From the NCBI GenBank assembly GCA_032718475.1, contig JAUCBJ010005173.1, positions 1 to 21,519 on the forward strand: DNA of 21,519 bases, written 5' to 3'. The position numbers and the translations under genes are program-made. Shown in pieces: positions 1 through 8,640 of this stretch; within the stretch, counting starts at the first letter, position 1, and every line of letters begins with the position of its first letter. The notes below the pieces were generated by a model. The model did no database searches, was not told where the DNA came from, and worked only from the letters and a program-made list of their open reading frames with translations. The DNA is from Nemertoderma westbladi (lineage: Eukaryota > Xenacoelomorpha > Nemertodermatida > Nemertodermatidae).

Positions 1-228
1 GGCAACCATAGGTTGTTAGGTTGCCTTTCTTTGGGGCAGGGACAACCATAGGTTGTTAGGTTGCCTTTCTTTGGGCAGGGCAACCATAGGTTGTTAGGTT
101 GCCTTTCTTTGGGGCAGGGCAACCATAGGTTGTTAGGTTGCCTTTCTTTGGGGCTGGGCAACCATAGGTTGTTAGGTTGCCTTTCTTGGGGCTGGGCAAC
201 CATAGGTTGTTAGGTTGCCTGTCTTTGG
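1..228. repeat. 38-bp minisatellite derived from a LINE RT segment
   Basis: About six tandem copies of a 38-39 bp unit with core AACCATAGGTTGTTAGGTTG, followed by a CTTTCTTTGGGGCAGGG-like part. The array is cut by the left edge of the window. Each unit contains the inverted pair GGCAACC / GGTTGCC, so single strands could form small hairpins. Read on the minus strand the unit encodes PKKGNLTTYGC repeatedly. This matches the PKKGNLTLYGS start of the reverse transcriptase encoded at 12443-13825, and the nucleotides align with 13768-13800. The similarity continues past the array (229-255 against about 13801-13831), so the array sits inside a LINE remnant. The repeat is certain by eye; the origin is a by-eye alignment, so a little less sure. 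The open frame across it is not evidence of a gene. Confidence 0.93.
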
Positions 229-258
229 GACCAACGTATTTATTTTCAGTTCTTGAGG
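229..258 (-). mobile_element. LINE remnant flanking the 38-bp array
   Basis: This short stretch (GGGACCAACGTATTTATTTT and the next bases) aligns with the LINE sequence upstream of the RT PKKGN motif at about 13798-13831, with scattered substitutions. On the minus strand it reads TENKYVGP, comparable to KTNKMVPVP in the intact RT ORF. Similarity fades after about position 258. It indicates that the neighbouring minisatellite arose in place from a LINE copy. The alignment is short and by eye. Confidence 0.55.
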
Positions 259-467
259 GAACTCTATACCGCTGGGATATAAATAACAATCTATCCATTA
301 AATTCCGTTATAATTCGGTAATAACTCGAATTTTAAGATATAAAATATATATTATTTGATAATTATTTACCTCGTTTGTCATTGCAATATACTTTACACT
401 GCGCAAAACAATTTAATATAATTATTTCGGGATATATGATAAATAAATATGATTATTTTTGTTTCAG

Positions 468-620
468 TTTTTGAGAATCCTGATCGGATTGTCCTGGTTA
501 TGGAATACGCGTCTGGTGGGGGAGTTGTACGAATATCTTAGCGAACAGAAGTCACTGCCAGAGTGGGAAGCGAGACGGATATTCTCTCAGATAGTGTCAG
601 CTGTACGACACTGCCATAAG
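468..620 (+). CDS. Protein kinase exon, NUAK/AMPK-related, with a 1-bp frame break
   Basis: A single exon follows a good acceptor (TTTTTGTTTCAG, ending at 467). Its first two bases complete a codon; it then reads FENPDRIVLVMEYASGG, and after one extra base GELYEYLSEQKSLPEWEAR followed by RIFSQIVSAVRHCHK. This is the hinge (MEYASGGEL) through helices D and E of an AMPK-related serine/threonine kinase, and is closest from memory to the NUAK family. It stops just before the HRD catalytic loop, where that family is thought to have an intron. The frame break is one extra G in a five-G run at 518-522, where four Gs restore the frame. It could be a real mutation or a homopolymer error. No upstream or downstream kinase exon was found, so this is either one exon of a gene with very large introns or a duplicated pseudo-exon. 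At the native position the donor is not a clean AAG|GT (the sequence is AAGGGTGGAG). Confidence 0.75.
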
Positions 621-826
621 GGTGGAGCGACACGGCCATAAGGATGCTGCGACACTGCCATAAGGTTGGTGCGACACTGCCATAAGGTTGGTGCGACACT
701 ACCACAAGATTAGTTCTACTCTGCTGTAAGGTTAGTGCGCCACCTGCCATAAGGTTGGTGCTACTCTGCCATACGGTTTATTGCGATAGGGCCATAAGGT
801 TGCTGCCATTCTGCCATAAGGTTGGT
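604..826 (+). repeat. 22-bp minisatellite made from kinase exon end plus splice donor
   Basis: About ten tandem copies of a 22-bp unit with consensus core GACACTGCCATAAGGTTGGT. The first unit is the last coding stretch of the kinase exon (Arg-His-Cys-His-Lys) and the bases just after it. The later units repeat both the exon end (CATAAG) and a GT dinucleotide placed where the 5' splice site should be. Units diverge towards the right (for example CTACTCTGCTGTAAGGTTAG). The array therefore seems to have grown from the exon-intron border into the intron. The array is seen directly; its origin from the exon is inferred from identity of the first unit to conserved kinase codons. Confidence 0.92.
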
Positions 827-1555
827 AATTAATCTAAAAACAAAATACCAAAACATCGCCCCGTAATTTCACGTTTCCAATTCCACAATAACAACTTTGA
901 ATTTACGACCAATGCCCCCCCCCCCCCCCCACCCCCCACCTAAATTTGTTTCGCTTACATCCCGTGCACGAGATATTGCATCTCATTTTTATTTTCAATA
1001 TTCGCCTTTTACTCGCTCTAATGGAATGTCTAGCTAGCTGTTGATTAAACTGGGAAATAATAATAGTCAGTTTTAATTAAATTGCCAGTTTTCGAGATTT
1101 GTCTCCCTCAAGAACATGGCTACGGGCACAGTCGAAGTAAAACTTCGCAATTTATAAGGTAATGAATGTAAATCTGGGACAGGATGGGGAGAGTGAATTA
1201 ATCTGGGATACGATTGGAAAGTGAATCCATTATTACTTATTACCTCGCGCTCGCGTGCGTTCATATCTGTTATTCCTCGCAATACATTTTACCTGGCAAC
1301 TTGAACCTGGCTCACAGTGAAATGATTTGAAAGCGAAACCGATAACTTATCAACATGCCTTTAGCATAGACATAATTGCGCGGTCTCTGATAAATATTCG
1401 ACAAATTCCCTTTCGAATGAATCCCATTTAATAATTATGTCATTGCAAGGTTATTCGTTTTCAATATAATTTTGTTTATTGTTTTTTTATTGATTTCCAT
1501 ATCTTGTGCAACACAAGTGAGCACTCGAATTCCCCACACAAGGGAAATTGATATT
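827..1555. other. AT-rich DNA without a recognisable gene; poly-C tract
   Basis: No coding region with support was seen. A C tract of about 16 bases occurs at 915-930, followed by A and two further short C runs; such tracts are prone to length errors. A 69-codon minus-strand open frame at 1073-1282 has no recognisable motif and is treated as chance. The region could be intron if the kinase exon to the left belongs to a working gene. Confidence 0.6.
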
Positions 1556-2007
1556 CCATGTGGACAGCTAGGGTGTGGTACCTATCACGGGGCAAGTCGC
1601 CCATGTGGACAACTGGGGTGTGGTACCTATCACGGGGCAAGTCGCCCATGAGGACAGCTGGGGTGTGGTACCTATCACGGGGCAAGTCGCCCATGTGGAC
1701 AACTGGGGTGTGGTACCTATCACGGGGCAAGTCGCCCATGTGGACAGCTGGGGTGTGGTACCTATCAGTCACGGGACAAGTCGCCCATGTGGACAACTGG
1801 GGTGTGGTACCTATCACGGGACAAGTCGCCCATGTAGACAACTGGGGTGTGGTACCTATTACGGGACAAGTCGCCCATGTGGACAACTGGGGTGTGGTAC
1901 CTATTACGGGACAAGTCGCCCATGTAGACAACTGGGGTGTGGTACCTATCACGGGGCAAGTCGCCCATGTGGACAACTGGGGTGTTGTACCTATCACGGG
2001 GCAAGTC
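1556..2007. repeat. 45-bp minisatellite, ten copies, open in several frames
   Basis: Ten units of 45 bp with core GGGGTGTGGTACCTATCACG followed by GGGCAAGTCGCCCATGTGGA-like sequence. One unit (around 1765-1770) carries a 4-bp insertion (AGTC), making it 49 bp. Because 45 is a multiple of three, several frames on both strands stay open and give periodic 15-residue peptides (for example VAHVDNWGVVPITGQ on +). The 4-bp insertion breaks every frame through the array, and there is no conserved start, splice site or recognisable flanking domain. I regard it as non-coding. Units differ by single substitutions only, so the array is relatively young or homogenised. Confidence 0.95.
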
Positions 2008-2121
2008 GCAATATCGGCTGGGCAGTTGGGGAGTGCAATAAACGTAATGTGATGGATGGCGGTTACCATGCACGTGAAAAATTTAATAATACCGTATACA
2101 GTACCACATGAACCACACCAC

Positions 2122-3768
2122 CATTCGGGTGTAGGCTAATATATATGGTTCCGTGTTTGGGTGTAGGCTAGTATAGATGGTTTCATGTTTGGGTGTAGGC
2201 TAATATATATGGTTCCGTGTTTGGGTTGAGGCTAGTATAGATGGTTTCATGTGTGGGTGTAGGCTAATATATATGGTTCCGTGTTTGGGTGTAGGCTAGT
2301 ATAGATGGTTTCATGTTTGGGTGTAGGCTAATATATATGGTTCCATGTTTGGGTGTAAGCTAGTATAGATGGTTCCATGTTTGGGTGTAATCTAGTATAG
2401 ATTGTTCCATGTTTGGGTGTAGGCTAATAGATATGGTTCCGTGTTTGGGTGTAAGCTAGTATAGATGGTTCCATGTTTGGGTGTAGGTTAGTATAGATGG
2501 TTCCATGTTTGGGTGTAGGCTAATATATATGGTTCAATGTTTGGGTGTAGGCTAGTATAGATGGTTCCATGTTTGGGTGTAGGCAAGTAGAGATGGTTCC
2601 ATGTTTGGGTGTAATCTAGTATAGATTGTTCCATGTTTGGGTGTAGGCTAATAGATATGGTTCCGTGTTTGGGTGTAAGCTAGTATAGATGGTTCCATGT
2701 TTGGGTGTAGGTTAGTATAGATGGTTCCATGTTTGGGTGTAGGCTAATATATATGGTTCAATGTTTGGGTGTAGGCTAGTATAGATGGTTCCATGTTTGG
2801 GTGTAGGCAAGTAGAGATGGTTCCATGTTTGGGTCTTGGGTGTAGGCTCTTAGAGATGGTTCCGTGTTTGGGTGTAGGCTAGTAGAGATGGTTCCATGTT
2901 TGGGTGTAGGCTAGTGGAGATGGTTCCGTGTTTGGGTGTAAGCTAGTATATATGGTTCCATGTTTAAGTGTAGGCTAATGGAGATGGTTCCATGTTTGGG
3001 TATGATAGTATAGATGGTTCCATGTTTGGGTGTAGGCTAGTATAGATGGTTCCGTGTTTGGGTGTAGGCTAATATATATGGTTCCATGTTTGGGTGTAGG
3101 CTAATGGAGATGGTTCCATGTATGGTTCGGTGTTTGAGTGTAGACTAGTACATATATGGTTCCATGTTTGAGTGTAGCCTAGTAGAGATGGTTCCATGTT
3201 TGGGTGTAGGCTAATGGAGATGGTTCCATGTTTGGGTGTAGGCTAATGCAGATGGTTGCATGTCTGGGTGTAGGCTAATATATATGGCTCCATGTTTGGG
3301 TGTAGGCTAATGGAGATGGTTCCATGTATGGTTCGGTGTTTGGGTGTAGACTAGTACATATATGGTTCCATGTTTGGGTGTAGCCTAGTAGAGATGGTTC
3401 CATGTTTGGGTGTAGGCTAATGGAGATGGTTCCATGTTTGGGTGTAGGCTAATGGAGATGGTTCCATGTTTGGGTGTAGGCTAATATATATGGTTCCATG
3501 TTTGGGTGTAGCCTCGTAGATATGGTTCCATGTTTGGGTGTGGCTAATGGAGATGGTTCCATGTTTGGGTATAGGCTAATGGAGATGGTTCCATGTTTGG
3601 GTATAGGCTAATGGAGATGGTTCCATGCTTGGGTGTAGGCTAATGGAGATGGTTCCATGTTTGGGTGTAGGCTAATATATATGGTTCCATGTTTGGGTGT
3701 AGGCTAATGGAGATGGTTCCATTTTTGGGTGTAGGCTAATAGATATGGTTCCGTGTTTGGGTGTAGGT
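2122..3768. repeat. 32-bp minisatellite with higher-order repeats, about 51 copies
   Basis: Tandem units of about 32 bp with core GGTTCCATGTTTGGGTGTAG followed by a variable GCTAATATATAT / GCTAGTATAGAT / GCTAATGGAGAT end. The variants are ordered. A seven-unit block of 224 bp repeats (2391-2614 and 2615 onward, marked by the rare TCTAGTATAGATTG variant). Another block repeats with a spacing of 206 bp (TATGGTTCGGTG at 3121 and 3327). Left-hand units are mostly the TATAGAT/ATATAT types and right-hand units the GGAGAT type, as expected from local unequal crossover. No function is visible. Confidence 0.95.
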
Positions 3769-4255
3769 CAACTGGAGATAGGAGCCTCGGGGGATTATGA
3801 GCTGTAATCTCTGGCATTGACTCGTTCCGGGACAATACATTAATTCAACTGGGACGAGATATTTATTGGATTTGCGTCAATAATTTTAGTATTAAGATAA
3901 CGAATATATTTACGTAATGGCTTCATTCATTTAATTTCAATATATAATTTTGAGTAAGTAGAGTGGTAGAGACCATTTAGGTACGTAGAGACCATTTAGG
4001 TACCGGTAAATGTACTCAATAAAACTACAAAAGTTGAAATTAGAGTTATCAATTATATACGATCGAAATAGAATGAATTATCGGCAATGAATTATAAACC
4101 GAACTGAAATTATTATTGGTATGCCTATAAAAATATTAACTGTACAATGTAGTGAGTTTATAATAACAATAATATTGCAATTTACAGTCAGTAAGCACAG
4201 CTGCTAGTCAGTAAGTCCTTCACTGCATCCTAGGATCCCGGCTGTCCATCTTCTC
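3769..4255. other. Downstream flank of the NASP gene, AT-rich
   Basis: This 490-bp stretch separates the 32-bp array from the NASP stop codon. A small duplication of TAGAGACCATTTAGGTAC lies at about 3967-4004. A possible minus-strand poly(A) signal (AATAAA, seen as TTTATT at 3862-3867) lies about 390 bases beyond the stop. No poly(T) run, which would mark the tail of a recent retrocopy, is present. Confidence 0.5.
3862..3867 (-). terminator. Candidate poly(A) signal for NASP
   Basis: AATAAA on the minus strand, about 390 bases past the NASP stop codon. It is the only exact canonical hexamer I found in that interval. A six-base motif in AT-rich DNA is weak evidence alone. Confidence 0.3.
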
Positions 4256-5599
4256 TTACTCCTCTGCAGGCTTCTTCACCCCGTCGCCATTGGTCACCAC
4301 GATTGCGGGCACGCCATTGGTTTCCTCTACCCGCGGTTTCTTATTGGGTGAACATTGCTCCTCGGTGGTTTTGCGTTTCTTTATGAGGTGGGATATGTCC
4401 TGAGTGTCTCCTCCACCTCCAGAAGGGAAGGCCGGGGTCTCCAGGGCTTCCTTACTCTTTATTATGTCCTCCATGTCTTCAATCTTGGCTTTAACGTCTT
4501 TAATTAGATTATTAAGGGATTCAATTTCGTCCTTATCGGCTTCTACATCGAGGGATTCGATGCTCTTATTGAACGCGGCGACGACCTGTTGGAAGCTCGT
4601 CTTGGCGGCGATGACGTCACCACCGTAGGATTGGGACAGCCCGAGGTGGTAGAAGGCCTCGGCGATACGACGGGTGGTATCGTTGTGAGCCTTTCGGAGC
4701 TCGATGCAGACGAGGAGTTCGTCGCGAGCCGACTCGAACTGGCCGGACTCCATAGCGACCTCGCCGAGTTTCTGTCGGATCTCCGCGATCCTCAGATGGT
4801 CCCGAGTCGCTTCGGGCGCGCGGCTGTAGATGATCTTGGCGAGGTCGAGGAACTCCCACGCAATCTGCAGGTTGTCGATGTCTTCATCCTCCTTGGCTTC
4901 GGTTTCCTCACCCGTTTTATCATCCTCGTTACCATCGACACCGTTTTCTTCTACATCTTCGACGCCTTCAGTTTCTTCGTCTTCTTCTTCACTGCCGTTG
5001 TTTTCGCCTTCTTTATCGCCTTCTTTACCAGACTCCTCTTTGGCAACCGTTTCTGCGTCACCTTCTTTAGTTTCCTCTACCGGTACTACCTCAGTATCTT
5101 CTATCTCCTTTGCAGTATCTTTTTCCTTTTTATCACCTTCGCTTTCTAGAGATTTCGTGTTCTCGTCGATTGCTTCGCTAACTTGTTTATGAATAGCTTC
5201 CTTATCATCCTCAGTGAGGACGTCCATGTCGGGGATTCTTTCGGCGTCGATCCCATCTCGTGAACTCGTCACACTCTCGGTGTCTTCCCCATTCTCATTG
5301 ACGGCTTTGGTTCCCTTCAAGGCGTTACCCAACACCCCTGTTTCTACCCTGGCTAACTCGAGTAGCGACTTACCGTACCAGAAGTAGGACTCCGCGCATT
5401 CCGTACCCACCTCACCGAACTCGGTTGCGAGACGACTAGATGCTTTCTCGAGAGAGTTAACCGCTGATACTATATCGTCGATCAACATGTCTCGTTTCCC
5501 TTTTGAAATCAACTCATTGCACTCTTCTACTATTTTCTCCTTGTCTGGGGTATTTTCGGTGGAGCTGGAGCAAACGGGATCAGATGTTGTGGAAGACAT
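4256..5599 (-). CDS. NASP: NASP histone chaperone (nuclear autoantigenic sperm protein), intronless
   Basis: An intact 447-codon ORF. NASP proteins bind histone H3 (with H4) and linker histone H1 in the nucleus, and maintain the soluble histone pool for chromatin assembly. What is seen: a first TPR at about residues 24-90 with the family signature FWYGKSLLELARVETGVLG; a long acidic segment at about 140-240 rich in Glu and Asp, which in this family interrupts the second TPR and contacts histones; further TPR helices at about 242-345 (DNLQIAWEFLDLAKIIYSRA, then GQFESARDELLVCIE, then AFYHLGLSQSYGGD); a likely coiled coil at 350-383; and a basic nuclear localisation tail (KKRK at 407-410, NKKPR at 419-423). 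The length is close to the short somatic forms. The start is chosen because it is the first Met of the conserved frame and AT-rich, UTR-like DNA precedes it. In many animals NASP has several introns; here there are none in the coding region, suggesting an old working retrocopy or intron loss. No frame break was seen. Confidence 0.93.
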   Translation of the reverse strand: MSSTTSDPVCSSSTENTPDKEKIVEECNELISKGKRDMLIDDIVSAVNSLEKASSRLATEFGEVGTECAESYFWYGKSLLELARVETGVLGNALKGTKAVNENGEDTESVTSSRDGIDAERIPDMDVLTEDDKEAIHKQVSEAIDENTKSLESEGDKKEKDTAKEIEDTEVVPVEETKEGDAETVAKEESGKEGDKEGENNGSEEEDEETEGVEDVEENGVDGNEDDKTGEETEAKEDEDIDNLQIAWEFLDLAKIIYSRAPEATRDHLRIAEIRQKLGEVAMESGQFESARDELLVCIELRKAHNDTTRRIAEAFYHLGLSQSYGGDVIAAKTSFQQVVAAFNKSIESLDVEADKDEIESLNNLIKDVKAKIEDMEDIIKSKEALETPAFPSGGGGDTQDISHLIKKRKTTEEQCSPNKKPRVEETNGVPAIVVTNGDGVKKPAEE

Positions 5600-6064
5600 A
5601 ATTAAATATCAGTTTGTCAGTGGAATAATTGTGAAATGGAATCTAAATCTGGACTACTGCTACTGTCAGACTGTTTGAATGCTTGAATGTACAGATGTAG
5701 GCCTAGCTGCCTAGAGGTTAGACTGCCTGACTGCTAGAGAACCGGGCTGCCGGTACTGCTGTGCCTACCTTACTTAGGCTTACGCTTACACAGGCTGCTT
5801 AGCCAGATACCGGTAGTGCGGTAGTTAGGCCACCTTTTACTCAAGAACAGAAGGACTACCAACTACTGAAGCTTCAGTAGGTAGTCTTTGCCTTTAATGT
5901 ACTATCCAGCTATCACACTATCAGACTATGTCATGTCTGCTGATCTGCTGATGCTGTAATGTATAGATGTAAACTTCAGTCTGGCTGTATGCATTAGGTA
6001 AACAACTGTCTGATTGTCAGCCTGTGTGAAGTTGAGGCTGTCCTGTCTGCCAAGTAGTGTCTAA
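5600..6064. other. Upstream region of NASP, with a short palindrome
   Basis: This region should hold the NASP 5' UTR and promoter on the minus strand, but no clear TATA box or initiator is visible. It is rich in CTG/CTA-type words and TACCGGTA. An 18-bp perfect palindrome, CTACTGAAGCTTCAGTAG, lies at 5863-5880 with outer matches GACTACC / GGTAGTC, giving a stem at about 5854-5886. No other coding potential is seen. Confidence 0.45.
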
Positions 6065-6544
6065 ATCATTGTCCAGAATAGGGTGTTTCCCTTCACTTCT
6101 ATGGGGCTTTCTATTATTCCTACCTGTCCAAATACGTTGTGTAATGATTTCCAACCTGTCCAATATAAGGGCATCCAATCAAATCATCATATGAGCCAAC
6201 TCCTCGTTATCGGAACAATACCAACATTCCTAAAGTTAGGCATCTCCCTTATTGGCTATATAATGTAAAGGTTAATGGAAAATTCCACTGATATATAATC
6301 CAAGTGTCAGCTATGAATCCGGGGCTCATTATAACAACCTATACTGGACAGAGCAATGTATTTGGGACAAGAGCTGGTTGAGGTATATGTACAGTGGAAA
6401 TTCCCATTCTAAATAAGGGCATTTGGAATACATGTTCCCTAGTTATGGTTAAAGATATACTGTGGGTGCCTTGCAAATGGCCTGTAAGACTGTGATGCAT
6501 TATAGGCTATAGTGTCATCATAGTCACGTTATTTAATTTCATGT

Positions 6545-6630
6545 TGTACAATTTATTCATTTTGTGCAATTTATTCATGTTGTGCAATTTATTCATTGTG
6601 CAATTTATTAATGTGGTGCAATTTATTCAC
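6545..6630. repeat. Short tandem repeats in outer left arm (GTGCAATTTATTCAT)
   Basis: Five near-identical copies of a 14-17 bp unit with core GTGCAATTTATTCAT. The complementary set is in the right arm at about 10304-10390. It marks the border between the unique outer arm and the inner repeated arm. Confidence 0.85.
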
Positions 6631-6744
6631 TAAAAATAAATCTAAATACATTTGTATAATAATAATTAAATGACAATCAAAATAGTGATATCGCAACCTC
6701 CTCCCCCAGACTCAATTTCATCCCAAATAGTCCTTAATAAGTCT

Positions 6745-8616
6745 TAAATTTCACTCAAATAGGTTGTTTGTGTCCCATATAGGGTGTTTGTGTCCCGTAT
6801 AGGGTGTGAAGTGCTTATAATGATTTCAAATAGTTTCGAAATGTAATGGAATACTCAAACGAATATAGAATTCACTATCATAGCTTTCATTTAAATTTGT
6901 CCCAAATTGGTTATTTGTGTCCCATATAGGGTGTTTGTGTCCCATATAGGGTGTTTGTGTCCCAAATAGCGTGTGACTTTCTCAAAATAATTTTAAATAG
7001 TTTCTAAATCTCATGGAATACTCAAAAGAATATAGAATTCACTACCATAGCTTTAATTTCAATTTGTCCCAAATAGGTTGTTTTTGTCCCATATAGGGTG
7101 TTTGTGTCCCGTATAGGGTGTGAATTGCTTATAATGATTTCAAATATTTTCTACATGTAATGGAATACTCAAAAGAATATAGAATTCACTATCATAGCTT
7201 AATTTAAATTTTTTGTCCCAAATAGGCTGTTTATGTCCCATATAGGGTGTTTGTGTCCCATATAGGGTGTTTGTGTCCCAAATTGCGTGTGACTTTCTCA
7301 AAATTATTTTACATAGTTTATAAATATAATGGAATACTCAAAAGAATATAGAATTCACTACCATAGCTTTAATTTCAATTTGTCCCAAATATGTTGTTTT
7401 TGTCCCATATAGGGTGTTTGTGTGCCATATAGGGTGTGAATTGCTTATAATGATTTCAAATATTTTCTAAATGTAATGGAATACGTAACAGAATATAGAA
7501 TTCAATATCATAGCTTTAATTTAAATTTGCCCCAAATAGGTTGTTTATGTCCCATATAGGGTGTTTGTGTCCCATATAGGGTGTTTGTGTCCCAAATAGC
7601 GTGTGACTTTCTCAAAATGATTTTACATAGTTTATAAATATAATGGAATACTCAAAAAAATATAATTCACTATCATAGCTTTAATTTAAATTTGTCCCAA
7701 ATAGGTTGTTTTTGTCCCATATAGGGTGTTTGTGTGCCAAATAGCGTATGACTTTCTCAAAATGATTTTACATAGTTTATAAATATAATGGAAATACTCA
7801 AAAGAAAATAGAATCCACTATCATAGCTTTAATTTAAATTTGTCCCAAATAGGTTGTTTGTGTCCCATATAGGGTGTTTGTGTCCCGTATAGGGTGTGAA
7901 ATGCTTATAATGATTTCAAATAGTTTCGAAATGTAATGGAATACTCTAAAGAATATAGAATTGACTATCATAGCTTTCATTTAAATTTGTCCGAAATAGG
8001 TTGTTTGTGTCCCATATAGGGTGTTTGTGTCCCGTATAGGATGTGAATTGTTTATAATGATTTCAAATATTTTCTAAATGTAATGGAGTACTCAAAATAA
8101 TATAGAATTCACTATAATAGCTTTCATTTAAATTTGTCCCAAATAGGTTGTTTATGTCCCATATAGGGTGTTTGTGTCCCATATAGGGTGTTTGTGTCCC
8201 AAATTGCGTGTGAATTTCTCAAAATGATTTTACATCGTTTATAAATATAATGGAAATACTCAAAAGAAAATAGAATCCACTATCAAGGCTTTAATTTAAA
8301 TTTGTCCCAACTAGGTTGTTTGTGTCGCATATAGGGTGTTTGTGTCCCATATAGGGTGTGAAGTGCTTATAATGATTTCCAATAGTTTCGAAATGTAATG
8401 GAATACTCAAAAGAATATAGAAGTCACTACCATAGCTTTCATTTAAATTTGTCCCAAATACGTTGTTTGTGTCCCATATAGGGTGTTTGTGTCCCAAATA
8501 GCGTGTGACTTTCTCAAAATGATTTTAAATAGTTTCTAAATCTCATGGAATACTCAAAAGAATATAGAATTCACTACTATAGCTTTAATTTCAATTTGTC
8601 CCAAATAGGTTGTTTT
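6745..8616. repeat. Inner left arm: about 12 tandem units of about 155 bp
   Basis: Each unit holds two or three direct copies of a 20-bp motif (GTCCCATATAGGGTGTTTGT and variants with AAATAGG or CGTATAGG), then a linker. The linker has two types that mostly alternate. Type A has GTGTGACTTTCTCAAAATGA; type B has GTGTGAATTGCTTATAATGA. Both then run into AATGGAATACTCAAAAGAAT and ATAGAATTCACTATCATAGC. Type B starts are near 6808, 7131, 7437, 7898, 8044 and 8358; type A near 6972, 7290, 7604, 7748, 8211 and 8507. The 20-bp motif matches the extreme end of the element. Confidence 0.92.
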
Positions 8617-8640
8617 ACGGGGGTTTTAGGTTGTATTAAC
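8617..8640. other. Central spacer of the foldback element
   Basis: About 24 bp (starting ACGGGGGTTTTAGG) with no counterpart in either arm. It would be the loop of the hairpin. It is too short to hold a gene. Confidence 0.6.

Noticed and set aside
56-298. Minus-strand 80-codon frame at the window start as a gene
   Set aside because: It is the translated minisatellite; its resemblance to a LINE RT shows origin, not a working gene.
1476-2111. Long open frames on both strands over the 45-bp array
   Set aside because: They follow from a codon-multiple repeat period. The 4-bp insertion shifts frame, and no splice signal or domain supports a protein.
1556-3768. CRISPR-like array
   Set aside because: Units follow each other without unique spacers; these are tandem minisatellites in eukaryotic DNA.
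4404-5192. Plus-strand open frames across the NASP gene
   Set aside because: Antisense shadows of the NASP coding frame; Ser/Phe-rich translations are the complement of Glu/Lys codons.
8291-8497. 68-codon minus-strand frame in the foldback arm
   Set aside because: Translation of tandem arm units (repeated GHKHPI); no transposase motif.
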